A stretch of DNA of 34,612 nucleotides from Calditrichaceae bacterium (GTDB lineage Bacteria; Calditrichota; Calditrichia; RBG-13-44-9; J075), in NCBI GenBank assembly GCA_013360445.1, contig JABWBP010000063.1, positions 1-34,612 of the forward strand. Direction: 5' to 3'. The notes beneath the pieces are model-generated. The model was not told the origin of the DNA, ran no database searches, and saw nothing but the letters and a program-made list of their open reading frames with translations. The translations under genes were made by a program, and so were the position numbers. Shown one piece after another: positions 7,231 to 16,600 of the stretch (positions are counted from its first letter, which is position 1; each line of letters begins with the position of its first letter).

Positions 7231-8370
7231 ATGACTGATAAAAAACATAAGCCCGAATGGGCGCCGGAGCAGCATGGCGAGGAATTTGCCAGCAGCGTGC
7301 TAAAAGGGGTAGAGGGTGGCCACGACGGCCTCCCGGGAGCGCCGGGCGAGAATACTGGCTCCGCCAAATCCCTCCGAAAACGCCGGCCCTTGCAAAGTGA
7401 TGATTACGTGCGCGGGATTCTGAGCCGCGACCGCACCCTGTTAGGGCGGGCGATTACCCTGGTGGAGAGCAACGCGCCCGGCCATATTCAGCAAGCCCAG
7501 GAAGTGCTGCGGAAATTGCTGCCCCATACCGGCAATTCGGTGCGCATCGGCATTACCGGGGTGCCGGGGGGCGGCAAAAGCAGCCTGATCGAGGCGCTGG
7601 GAATGTACCTTATCGAGCGCGGGCGGAGGGTGGCGGTGCTGGCGATCGATCCCAGCAGCAGCATCAGCGGGGGCAGCATTTTGGGCGACAAAACCCGCAT
7701 GGAAAAATTAGCCCGCCGCCCGGAGAGCTTCATCCGCCCCTCGCCCTCCGGGGGCGCATTAGGCGGGGTGGCCCGCAAAACCCGGGAAACCATGCTCATT
7801 TGCGAGGCCGCAGGGCATGAGGTGATTCTGGTAGAAACCGTGGGGGTGGGTCAGAACGAGATCACGGTGCGCTCCATGGTGGATTTTTTCCTGCTGCTGC
7901 AAATTGCCGGGGGCGGGGATGAGCTGCAGGGCATCAAAAAAGGGGTAATCGAGCTGGCCGACGCCATTGCGATCAACAAAGCGGACGGGGACAACCAACC
8001 CCGGGCGGAGGCGGCGCGGCAGGATTTCGAGATGGCGCTGCACTACCTGGCCCCGGCCACGGAGGGCTGGAAAACCCCGGTGGTTACTTGCTCGGCGCTC
8101 ACCGGCGCGGGCATACCGGAAATCTGGGCGCTCATCGAAAAATTCCTGCAAATCACCGCGGATAACGGCGTCTTCCAGCGCCGCCGGCAGGCGCAGGCGC
8201 GCGACTGGATGCTCTCCATGGTCAAAGAGCGCCTGGAAGACCTGTTCTTCCGGCATCCCGCGGTGCTGCAAATTTTGGAAGAAACCGAAGCCGCGGTGAT
8301 GTCGGAAACCCTCCCGGCGACCGCCGCCGCGCAGCGGTTGTTAGATGCGTTTGAAAATCGCCGCCGGTAG
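7231..8370 (+). CDS. meaB: Methylmalonyl-CoA mutase-associated GTPase MeaB (ArgK family)
   Basis: 379 residues. MeaB is the G3E-type P-loop GTPase that gates loading of intact adenosylcobalamin into methylmalonyl-CoA mutase and protects the enzyme from inactivation. The P-loop is GVPGGGKSS (110-118). Downstream are the family words LAIDPSS, GVARKTRETM, ETVGVGQNE and the guanine-specificity motif NKAD (249-252). The first 55 or so residues (KPEWAPEQHGEEF, VLKGVEGGHDGLPG) form an N-terminal extension common in MeaB relatives of this type; the core starts near DDYVRGILSRDRTLLGRAI. The position directly after mutA-mutB supports the assignment over a generic LAO/AO transport ATPase, an old misnomer for this family. 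Confidence 0.94.
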   Translation: MTDKKHKPEWAPEQHGEEFASSVLKGVEGGHDGLPGAPGENTGSAKSLRKRRPLQSDDYVRGILSRDRTLLGRAITLVESNAPGHIQQAQEVLRKLLPHTGNSVRIGITGVPGGGKSSLIEALGMYLIERGRRVAVLAIDPSSSISGGSILGDKTRMEKLARRPESFIRPSPSGGALGGVARKTRETMLICEAAGHEVILVETVGVGQNEITVRSMVDFFLLLQIAGGGDELQGIKKGVIELADAIAINKADGDNQPRAEAARQDFEMALHYLAPATEGWKTPVVTCSALTGAGIPEIWALIEKFLQITADNGVFQRRRQAQARDWMLSMVKERLEDLFFRHPAVLQILEETEAAVMSETLPATAAAQRLLDAFENRRR

Positions 8371-8396
8371 GAGCGCCACAAAGTGGCTCCTTTGGA

Positions 8397-8414
8397 GCAA
8401 AACTTCAGTTTTGC
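8397..8414. other. Small hairpin after meaB
   Basis: GCAAAAC (8397-8403) and GTTTTGC (8408-8414) form a 7-bp stem with a TTCA loop. It is a shorter relative of the hairpin at 4784-4807 after mutA. Two further stem-like stretches flank it: GGAGCGCCAC with GTGGCTCC (about 8370-8390) and CCCGGCTTCAGCCGGG (about 8438-8453). The whole 219-bp gap between meaB and the birA start seems to be hairpin-rich non-coding DNA. Confidence 0.5.
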
Positions 8415-8589
8415 CCTTCGTGCAGGAGATTCGGATTGCCCGGCTTCAGCCGGGGGGATTTTTTTCCGCTAAAATGGGTAATCCGGGGAAGATTTTGCGC
8501 TGTTGTTTGCCTTTCCTGCCGGTGGATATTATCTTTACGACTCTATTTTAGAGGTTTTGACCTGGTGCTTTAAGGTTATCGAGTCGCCA

Positions 8590-9396
8590 ATGGATATTGA
8601 TAAAATAAATCGAAGCTTACGCAACCCCGCCTATTTTCGCCTTCATTTATTCGATTCCCTTCCTTCCACCAACACTTTTTTATTCAACCTGGGCAAACAG
8701 GGAGCGCCGGAGTGGAGCGTGGCCGTTGCGGAGCGGCAAACTGCCGGAAAGGGCAGGTACCGGCGCCGCTGGGAAAGCCCGGCCGGAAAATCGCTTTTAT
8801 TTTCCCTGCTGCTCCGTCCCCCATTGGAGACCCGCTTCCTCAATCTCATCAACCTGTTTACCGCCCTCACCATGGCCCAATACCTGGAAACCCGCGCGCG
8901 GGAGCATTCCGCTGCCGCGCTGGAAATTTCCCTGAAATGGCCGAACGATCTTTTCATCCGGGGGAAGAAGCTCTGCGGCATTCTCCTGGAAGCAAGCTTT
9001 ACCGCGGAGCGCCTCGATTACCTGGTTATCGGGATCGGGCTGAACGTAAACCAGTCGCCGGGGGATTTTTCGGAAGAAATCCGCCCGGCCGCCACCTCTT
9101 TGAAGCTGGCCAGCGGGCGGGAGTGGGAGCGGGAGTTTTTGCTGGCCGGCTTCCTGGAAAAATTCTACGAAGATTACCGGCGTTTTTTCCCGGGCAACTT
9201 CGCGCCCCTGGTGCAGCTTTATAAAGAGAAGGTTCTCTACCTCGGGAAACCCATTTCCGTGGACGCCGGAGGCCGGAAAATTGAGGGAATTTTCCGGGAT
9301 TTGACTCCCGAAGGCTACCTGGTGTTAGAACGAAATGGCCGGGAGACCCTGGTTAGCGCAGGGGACATCTTTGGGGGCATGGCGCATAGGGCATAG
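8590..9396 (+). CDS. birA: Biotin--[biotin carboxyl-carrier protein] ligase, without DNA-binding domain
   Basis: 268 residues from the ATG at 8590. It activates biotin to biotinyl-AMP and attaches it to carrier proteins such as the BCCP parts of acetyl-, propionyl- or pyruvate carboxylase. Visible motifs are SLPSTNTF (about 23-30), the biotin/ATP loop GKGRYRRRW (53-61), KWPNDLF and KLCGILLEA, and a C-terminal SH3-like segment (GRKIEGIFRDLTPEGYLVL). There is no N-terminal helix-turn-helix, so it is a class I enzyme without repressor function. A TTG at 8503 would add 29 residues unlike the family, so I prefer 8590. The last residues (GGMAHRA) are encoded by the left arm of the repeat at 9375-9480, suggesting the native C-terminus was replaced or extended. 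Its place near the mutase genes fits biotin-dependent propionyl-CoA carboxylation feeding methylmalonyl-CoA. Confidence 0.92.
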   Translation: MDIDKINRSLRNPAYFRLHLFDSLPSTNTFLFNLGKQGAPEWSVAVAERQTAGKGRYRRRWESPAGKSLLFSLLLRPPLETRFLNLINLFTALTMAQYLETRAREHSAAALEISLKWPNDLFIRGKKLCGILLEASFTAERLDYLVIGIGLNVNQSPGDFSEEIRPAATSLKLASGREWEREFLLAGFLEKFYEDYRRFFPGNFAPLVQLYKEKVLYLGKPISVDAGGRKIEGIFRDLTPEGYLVLERNGRETLVSAGDIFGGMAHRA

Positions 9397-9480
9397 CGCA
9401 TGACGCATGGCGCAGAATGCACAGTCAAAAACAGCCCTATTCTCACACCCCATACTCTATGCTCTATGCGCCCTGTGCCC
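9375..9480. repeat. Imperfect palindrome of GCGCATA-type words overlapping the birA 3' end
   Basis: The left part (about 9375-9412) is made of variants of GGCATAGCGCATG. The right part (about 9451-9480) is built from the complementary words CATACTCTATG and CTATGCGCCCTG. The birA stop codon (9394-9396) lies inside the left arm. The structure resembles the elements at 10367-10476, 28660-28778 and 34403-34518 but uses different words. Confidence 0.6.
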
Positions 9481-9582
9481 GGCTGTTACAAACCCGGCGT
9501 TCGATTTATTGAACCTGATCAACAACGATCATGCGATAAACTTGAAATTGCACAACCACAAAACTGTCAAAACGGATTTGAT

Positions 9583-10368
9583 ATGATATTAGCTTTGGAC
9601 ATTGGAAATACCCACATCGAGGTCGGTCTATACCGGGAAGGCCAATACCTGGACAGTTGGCGGATCGCCACCGGGGTGCATCGCACCGAAGATGAGTTGA
9701 TGGTCTATATTCAGCACTTCCTGAACCTGAAGGAACTCAATCGTCGATCCATCAGGGATTTGGCGATTGCCTCGGTGGTTCCCAACATTACCCGCATTTT
9801 CGAAAAATTAAGCCATAAATATTTTAAAAAAAATCCCCTGGTGGTCGATAATACCCTTGATCTTGGTATCGAGGTCGATTATGAGCCGCCCTACAGCGTG
9901 GGCGCCGACCGCCTCTGCAATGCCGTGGCTGCCTTCACTAAATTTGGAGGGCCTGCCGTAATCGTGGATATGGGCACTGCCACAACCTTCGACGTGGTGA
10001 CTGCGGAAGGGATTTACCGGGGCGGGGTGATTGCCCCGGGGCTGGAGACCGCCGCCTGGGGCCTGCACGAAAGAGCATCCAAATTACCTTCAATCGCCCT
10101 GGAGTTTCCGCCCTCGGTGATCGGGAGAACCACGGAACAGAGTATGCAGTCGGGAGTGATGTTGGGGACGGTAAAAATGATCGACGGTTTGATCGAGATG
10201 ATCGGGGAAGAACTGTCCGCTCCCCCGGTAGTGGTGGCGACCGGCGGATTGAGCCGTTTGATCGCCCCGAAAAGCCGCTACATCCAGCACGTAGAAAACC
10301 ACTTGGTGTTGGATGGCTTGATCCAAATCTATCTGCGAAACCGGTCTTTGCAGGGTCAACATCAATAG
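9583..10368 (+). CDS. coaX: Type III pantothenate kinase
   Basis: 261 residues from the ATG at 9583. CoaX phosphorylates pantothenate in the first step of coenzyme A synthesis and belongs to the ASKHA fold; unlike CoaA it is not feedback-inhibited by CoA. The phosphate-binding motif DIGNTH is at 6-11, the pantothenate region PYSVGADRLCNAVAAF around 103-118 and the second phosphate motif DMGTATTFD at 129-137. An open frame extends back to 9400, but the extra 61 residues come from repeat sequence and do not belong to the family. The N-terminus MILALDIGNTH is exactly where CoaX proteins usually start. It follows birA after a 186-bp spacer occupied largely by a palindrome. The stop codon (10366-10368) abuts another palindrome. 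Confidence 0.94.
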   Translation: MILALDIGNTHIEVGLYREGQYLDSWRIATGVHRTEDELMVYIQHFLNLKELNRRSIRDLAIASVVPNITRIFEKLSHKYFKKNPLVVDNTLDLGIEVDYEPPYSVGADRLCNAVAAFTKFGGPAVIVDMGTATTFDVVTAEGIYRGGVIAPGLETAAWGLHERASKLPSIALEFPPSVIGRTTEQSMQSGVMLGTVKMIDGLIEMIGEELSAPPVVVATGGLSRLIAPKSRYIQHVENHLVLDGLIQIYLRNRSLQGQHQ

Positions 10369-10476
10369 CGTAAAACGTAATGCGTGATGCGTAACGGAAT
10401 ACCTGCCTGAATGCGTGGCAGGCAGGCGAAATACGGAATACTGACGAGTTACGCATTACGTTTCACGCTTCACGTC
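10367..10476. repeat. Imperfect palindrome of GCGTAATGC-type words between coaX and the histidine kinase
   Basis: The left arm (10367-10396) has variants of GCGTAAAACGTAATGCGTGA. The right arm (about 10445-10474) is its near reverse complement (GTTACGCATTACGTTTCACG). A second stem, CCTGCC with GGCAGG, lies inside at about 10402-10427. The element begins at the coaX stop codon and ends a few bases before the kinase start. Related elements are at 28660-28778 and 34403-34518. Confidence 0.8.
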
Positions 10477-10487
10477 TCACTATCGGT

Positions 10488-13400
10488 ATGGCCATGAATA
10501 ATCCGCACTTCAAAGTAGTGGTATTTACCCCCACCAAGGCGCTGTTCAAGCACTTAGGAAAGAGTTTGACGGATCAACACCTGGAGTTTTTCTATGCTCC
10601 CAACATTTCCGAAGTAGAGCAATTGATCAACCGGGTAAAACCGAATCTGTTGATCATCCACGTGGATGAAGAATCGGAAAAGTATCTCTCCACCCTGCAA
10701 ATTATGCAAACCCTCAGCCCGGTTCAGGATTTGTGGTTTCTGCTGCTCTTAGGCGAAAATTTGTCTTTCGAAAAAGTTCGCGTGGAGCTGCCCCCCAAAC
10801 GCATTTTTCTCCAAAAAGACAGTAATGATTTCAAAGAGATCGTGCACAATCTCCTCACCATCCGCAATATCGAGCAAAATTTATCGGACGAGGTCAATAA
10901 AAACCGCTTTGAAGAAGATATCAACAACGTGCTGCGGATTGTCTATCAGGAACGCGACATCAACCGGGTGTTCGAGCGCCTGGTAAATTATCTTCCTAAG
11001 TCGATCCGGATGGATTATTGCTGCATCTTCACCCTCGATAAGCAGATGCGCCACCTGGAGCACTTCTCCCAGTTTATTCCCCCCACGCACCCCAAAATTA
11101 CCGGCTCGGTGCATTCATTTGAACAGATCGTTGAGGACTGGATGCGGGAAGGGGTTCCCTTTTTCCGCGACCAGGATGAAGACCCCCCGGCGTTTGACAA
11201 GCTGCGCAAATGGGGCTGGCCGGTCACGCAGGTATTTTTCCTGCCGATCCATTTACGGGAGCGGAATTTCGGCGCGATATTGGTCGGCAATAGCAAAAAA
11301 TCGCCCTTGAACGAGCAGGAAATACGGCTGCTCAACGAAGTGGCGCAATTCATCTCCACCCGCATTCTGGATAAAACCCTTGCCGGCGCGGAAACCCAGG
11401 ACCTTAGCAGCTTCTCGGATCAGTTGATTACCAATCACTTCGACGAAGGCAATATTTTTCAACATACCTGCAAGCGGCTGAATGAAATCGCCAATGCTTC
11501 CAGCACCATCTTCTGGCAGTACAATAAAGGTTTCGGATTCCTCTTTCCCAAGTATTATCATTTTGCGGAGAAAGACAAGACCAGCGGCCCGCCGGAAAAG
11601 AACATGATATTTCTCACCCGGGAGCATTTCCTGAGCCAGATGATCGAGAAAGGGGAAGTGCGTTCCATCGAGAACGTGGCGCTGGAAAGTAAGTTAGGGC
11701 CGGCGACCATCGCGATTTTCCAGAAATTGAGTTACCAGCACATCCTGGTCCTGCCCCTAAAGGTTCATAATGAGATTACCGGCGCCCTGATCGTCAACAA
11801 GAGCCAGGAGAACGAACGTTTCAGCATCCTGGAAATTCACAAGACGGAAGAGGTGGTGCGGCGAACGCAAAATGTTCTGGAAGACGCCCAGGAGGTGAAA
11901 GAGGCTCAATTCAAGCTGAAACAACTGTCGCGGATTTTCGAGTTGGGCAACGAGATCAAACTGGATCTCAGCCTGCACAACAAACTCTCGCGCATTGCCA
12001 TGAGCGTGCGGAAAACCCTGGGCTGGAACGATATTGCCATTTTGTTGGAAGACGAGTTAGGCAAGCGGCTGCGGGTCAGTAACCTGGTGGGGTTCAAAGA
12101 AAATTTCGACCTCGACCTGGATTTTTCCAGGCCGATCGGGGTCAAAAAATTCTACAACTTTTTGAAGCAGTGCAGCGAGTTGAGCAGCGCGTATTTTTAT
12201 AATTCCCAGGTTATTGCGGCTGCGAACAACGGCGCGGAAGCCTCTCCCCACACCGCCACGGAGTGGCAGAAAAACGATTTGCTGATTCTTCCCCTGGAAA
12301 CCCGCAACAAAATCCTGGGATATATGATCGTACACGATCCGGTGGACCGGCTGAAACCGACCGTGGAGAAAATTTCCCCCCTGGAATTCTACGCCAACCA
12401 GGCCGCAGTTGCGGTAGAAAACTCGGTGCTGTTCGACAAACTGCGCGCCAGCGAAGAGCGCTATCGCTCCCTGGCGGAAACCATGAGCTTAGGGTTGGTT
12501 ACTTGCAACCAGCGGGGTGAGATCATGTACGCCAACCCCGCGTTCCGCAAGCTGATTGGGGTTCCGGAGTCGCAGGTATTGTCGAAAAAATTGGCGGATT
12601 TTTTTGCCGAAAAATCCCACGCCGGTTTGCACCGGGTATTGGAAAAATTAGCGGCTGCGGAAAAAGATGAAACCACCCGGTTAGAAAACCTGGAATTCGA
12701 GCTGGTGAGCCGCCCGGGAGAAATCATCCCGGTATCGCTGTTCGGATTTCCGCTTTATGAGCGGCGGGAACGGGCGGGATTCTTCCTGGTTTTGAACGAT
12801 TTGCGGGTGATCAAAAACCTGGAGCGCATGAAGGCGGATTTCAATTCCATGATCGTACACGACCTGCGCTCGCCCATGAACGTGATCCAGGGATTCATCG
12901 AATTGATTCGCAGCCGGGTGGTGGGCGAGATCAACCCGGAACAGGAAGAATTGCTCGACATCGCCAAAGAAAACGTCAAAAAGGTGTTGGCGTTAGTGGA
13001 TAATTTCCTGGTCGCCTCCAAGTTAGAAGTGGGCAAATTTACCATCGAGCCGAAGCAGAACAACATCAACCAGCTCATCGAGCAGCAGGTAGATAGCCAC
13101 CGGGTGCTGGTGAAGAGCAAGAACCTGCAAATTCACATGGATTTGGATCGCAACCTGCCCCCATTGTGCTTCGACAGCCTGCGCATCGAGCAGGTGTTGA
13201 ACAACCTGTTCAGCAACGCCATCAAATTTACCCCGGAAAACGGCAGTATTTTCATCAAATCCGGCTGGCTGGAGCGAATGGGAGAGAGCGAAGACAAACA
13301 CTTTGCCTGCATTTCCGTGCAGGATACCGGCGCCGGCATTCCCAACGAACAATTGGAACGGATTTTCGAGAAGTATGAGCAAGTGGACGCCAACCAGGGC

Positions 13401-13556
13401 TTCAACGTCCGGGGAACCGGCCTGGGGCTTTCCATCTGCAAAGAAATCGTGAATCTCCATAACGGCGAGATCTGGGCGGAAAGCCAGCCCGATATCGGGA
13501 GCAAATTCTCTTTTACCCTGCCGGTGGAGCCGGAATATGAGAAGTTAGAAGAATGA
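10488..13556 (+). CDS. Soluble multi-GAF/PAS sensor histidine kinase
   Basis: 1022 residues. No membrane segment or signal peptide is visible, so it should sense a cytoplasmic signal. Order of domains: a receiver-like N-terminal fold (about 8-125) that starts FKVVVFTPT and lacks a clear phosphoacceptor Asp; three GAF-like regions (roughly 143-295, 315-470 and 480-650); a PAS domain (about 653-775, ERYRSLAETMSLGLVTCN); then the kinase core. The H-box is MIVHDLRSPMNVIQGF with His791 as phosphorylation site. The N-box is NNLFSNAIKF (905-914), G1 is DTGAGIP (946-952) and G2 is GTGLGLS (976-982). All catalytic boxes are intact. No response regulator lies beside it, so the partner is encoded elsewhere. 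An ATG two codons downstream (10494) is an alternative start. The ligands of the GAF domains cannot be read from the sequence. Confidence 0.92.
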   Translation: MAMNNPHFKVVVFTPTKALFKHLGKSLTDQHLEFFYAPNISEVEQLINRVKPNLLIIHVDEESEKYLSTLQIMQTLSPVQDLWFLLLLGENLSFEKVRVELPPKRIFLQKDSNDFKEIVHNLLTIRNIEQNLSDEVNKNRFEEDINNVLRIVYQERDINRVFERLVNYLPKSIRMDYCCIFTLDKQMRHLEHFSQFIPPTHPKITGSVHSFEQIVEDWMREGVPFFRDQDEDPPAFDKLRKWGWPVTQVFFLPIHLRERNFGAILVGNSKKSPLNEQEIRLLNEVAQFISTRILDKTLAGAETQDLSSFSDQLITNHFDEGNIFQHTCKRLNEIANASSTIFWQYNKGFGFLFPKYYHFAEKDKTSGPPEKNMIFLTREHFLSQMIEKGEVRSIENVALESKLGPATIAIFQKLSYQHILVLPLKVHNEITGALIVNKSQENERFSILEIHKTEEVVRRTQNVLEDAQEVKEAQFKLKQLSRIFELGNEIKLDLSLHNKLSRIAMSVRKTLGWNDIAILLEDELGKRLRVSNLVGFKENFDLDLDFSRPIGVKKFYNFLKQCSELSSAYFYNSQVIAAANNGAEASPHTATEWQKNDLLILPLETRNKILGYMIVHDPVDRLKPTVEKISPLEFYANQAAVAVENSVLFDKLRASEERYRSLAETMSLGLVTCNQRGEIMYANPAFRKLIGVPESQVLSKKLADFFAEKSHAGLHRVLEKLAAAEKDETTRLENLEFELVSRPGEIIPVSLFGFPLYERRERAGFFLVLNDLRVIKNLERMKADFNSMIVHDLRSPMNVIQGFIELIRSRVVGEINPEQEELLDIAKENVKKVLALVDNFLVASKLEVGKFTIEPKQNNINQLIEQQVDSHRVLVKSKNLQIHMDLDRNLPPLCFDSLRIEQVLNNLFSNAIKFTPENGSIFIKSGWLERMGESEDKHFACISVQDTGAGIPNEQLERIFEKYEQVDANQGFNVRGTGLGLSICKEIVNLHNGEIWAESQPDIGSKFSFTLPVEPEYEKLEE

Positions 13557-13612
13557 GCAGCAACCGGCGCGGAGGGGCGTTTCTTGCCGCAACGCCGCCT
13601 TCCTGAAATCAC

Positions 13613-16600
13613 TCAATAGCGAATTTCCACCACCGCCGGGAATTCCGGCACGTGGATATATTGCGCGTCCGGGTCTTCCCAGGGCGTTCCGTTGATCGTG
13701 ATGCGGGAGGCCGCCTTACCTCTAAAATTGCGGATTTTGATCCAACCTTCCGGTAGTTTTACATCCCCGCTCAGTTCCAGACGATAACCGCTTTGGCTCT
13801 TCTGAATGGAATAGTTTAGAATCCCGTAATAGGTGGGCAAACCGCGAACGCTCATCCCTCCCGGGGCGTTAACCCACTCCTCGTACAATCCCTCCCCAAC
13901 CACCAGCGCCCGGCTGGATTCGTCCTCGTACACAAACATCGCCCGCGCGGCGTTGATGAAATCCGAGCCTACCCAGGTATGGGGCATATCGCCGATGAAT
14001 CCGGGAGTGCGATCCCCCTTGCGCACCACCTCCGCCCAGTGGTTCCAGCCGGACGGTTTTTGATCGGAAAAGAAAAATTCGATCAGATCATGGGCGCGGT
14101 GGATTTGATTGAGATAAACAAAGCTGCCGATCACCCGCACCTCGTAGGGGGTGTAATCCTTCCATTGAAAATCCGGGTCGAGGCGTTTTTGGAAATAGTC
14201 GTAATAGCGGTCGAAAGTGTTTTGCGCCTGGGGTTGGGGCAGGTTGCGCAGCTCGTTGCAAGGAAAGATCGCGATGGTGGTGGAAGTGGCGTCGAAATCC
14301 CCCAATTCCACACAACCGGGGAGGTAATCAATGCGGTGGATATTGATCGCCATTTTCAGGGAGTTGTAGAGATTGGCGCGAAAGGCATCCCGCGAGCGGG
14401 TCCACTGCTCCGCGTATTCGCGCCGGCTTAAAATTTTGGCAATCTCTACCGCATCTTTATAGCCTTTCAGGGCGAAGAAATCGTCCCAGTAAGAGTGCAT
14501 CGGCTTGGCGGAGTAGCCTTCGTGGCTGATGGATTCCGGCAGCAGCCCGTAGCAGGCGCGGTCGATGGGATTATCGCCGCGAAGGTATTTCTCCGTGCGC
14601 CGCAGGGCGGAAAGGGAATCCATGTACGCCACGGCCTTTTTGACGTTCTCAAAACGCGCTTCTAAAAAGGATTTGTCGCCGCTAAAGCGGTAATATTGCA
14701 TGATGGCGAAGATCAATTGGCCGTGGCTGTCGTTCTCCGGCACCGGGTCGGGGCCGCGCCGGTCCACCACGCAGGGGACCTTGCCGTCCGGGTATTGGTA
14801 CCCGGAATACCAGTTCAGGAACGTTTTCACCTCTTCCCGGACGCCGAATTTCAGCAGCGCGGAGGAGGTCAGCGAGCCGTCGCGAATCCAGGAGCGCTCG
14901 TAGGAGCGGGAGCCGGGCTGGATGCCGGGGCCGTCGCGGTTGATGAGGATGTATGCGAGGTTGGAGCGAATGGTATTGACCAGGCGGTTGGCAGAAGCCG
15001 GCAGGGTGAACTCCACGGTGTTGATCTTTTTCTCCCAAAACTCGATTACCGCCTGCCGGCGGCTTTCCACCTCGTTTTCCCCGGCCAGGGGCAGCGATTG
15101 GGGATCGGATTGATGAAAAGGTACCGCCAGGCGCACGGTTTTGCGCTCTCCCGCGGCGAGCCGGTAGTTGTATTTCAACGCCGCGGAGGCGTGCTCGAAA
15201 TGGTCGTTGAGATCGCCGCGGCCGGGGAGGGTATTGCGAGAGAGGTAGTCGGTAATATCGCCCTCATCGAATTCCGCCGCCCCGAAGCCATCCGGGCGGG
15301 TAAGCGGCGCTACCGCTTTCTCTTCGTTCACCAGAATATAATTCTCAGCCTGGCGAATGGTTTTGATTTTCGCGGTTCCGCCCGGCCAGTTCAAAAACTG
15401 CCAGGGAGCATTCACCTGGAAGGGGCGGATGGCCAGGTAGAGCGCCCCGCTGGCGCTGTCCGGCCCGGCGTTGCGGATGGTATAATTCAGGTAGAGCGCG
15501 GAGCTGTCCGCCGGGCCATCGGCGAAGATTTGGGTTTGCAACTGCAAATTCCCCACCGTCCAGGTTGACGAGGGAATGGGCAGGTACTCTTTTTCCAGGG
15601 TTTGCGAGGTCTGCGCCTCGTTCCAGGTAATCAGCCGCCCGTCCTGGTACAAAAAAGGCTCGATGGAGAAGCGGGTTTTGTCCACCTCCACCATGCCTTC
15701 CTCGTTGATCAGCGCCTCTTTGCTGTCATTATTCACCCCGGCAACGGTCCAGTAAGATTGCTCGTTGTAGAAATAGCGCGGGAAATATCCCCGGGGGCGG
15801 TCTTTGGCAATTTCTGCAAAAAAGTTATTGGGAGAATCGCTAAATTCCAGCGCTTTGATGTATAGATCGCGGATGGCATACCCCTTGCCGCGGCTGCTCT
15901 TCAGGAGTTGCAGCTGCAGGTAGCGGGATTCGCAATCTTTCAAATAGATGTAGCTGCGCCCGCCCTTCCCGCGCGCCACGCTGTAGGCGGTTTCCCAAAT
16001 TTTTTGATCCTGCGAGACCAGAACGTTATACTGTTCGGCATAGTCGGTTTCATCCCAATCAATGACCAACCCCCCGTATTCATAGTGTTTTTGCAGGTCG
16101 ATGATCAAATCTTGCTGGGGCGGTTTTTTGGCGCTCAGCCAGTAGGTATTGGGATTGCCGTCGAAAAGGTGCTGCGGGGGGTGTTTTTTATCGGATTTTT
16201 TGGATGTGCTGGCAACCGGGACTGGCGGCGTGGTATCGGGAACCGCCAGGGCTTCGAAGCGGAAATCGTCGAGGTAGATGGAGCCTTTTCCCCCGGTGGA
16301 AGAGGCCACGAAAAATTCGATCTTATCGATGCGCTTCAAACTGCGGTCTTCGGCAGGCCCCCAGGCAAACTGGATGTGGCGCTTTTTAATGGTGATTTTG
16401 CGCCATTCCCCGGGAAATTCATAATTGCGCTGGTTGCACCACCAGACGTTGTCGCCGCTTTCATCCACTAACTTGAACTCGAAATTATTGGCCGGCGCAT
16501 TGCCCTTCAGGTAGAAGGTGAATTGAAAATTCTCCGGCAGTTCCAGGGGAAACTGCTTGCGAATGCCGCAGTAGCCGGTTCCGGTGGTAAAATCGAAATC

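Noticed and set aside
8345-8551. A 68-codon plus-strand frame overlapping the meaB end.
   Set aside because: It runs through hairpin-rich spacer and a different frame of meaB, with no ribosome binding site or family resemblance.
14696-15568. A 290-codon plus-strand frame inside the glycosidase-like gene.
   Set aside because: Antisense shadow. Its translation has low-complexity Gly/Ala/Val runs and no start signal, while the minus-strand frame has a signal peptide and domains.
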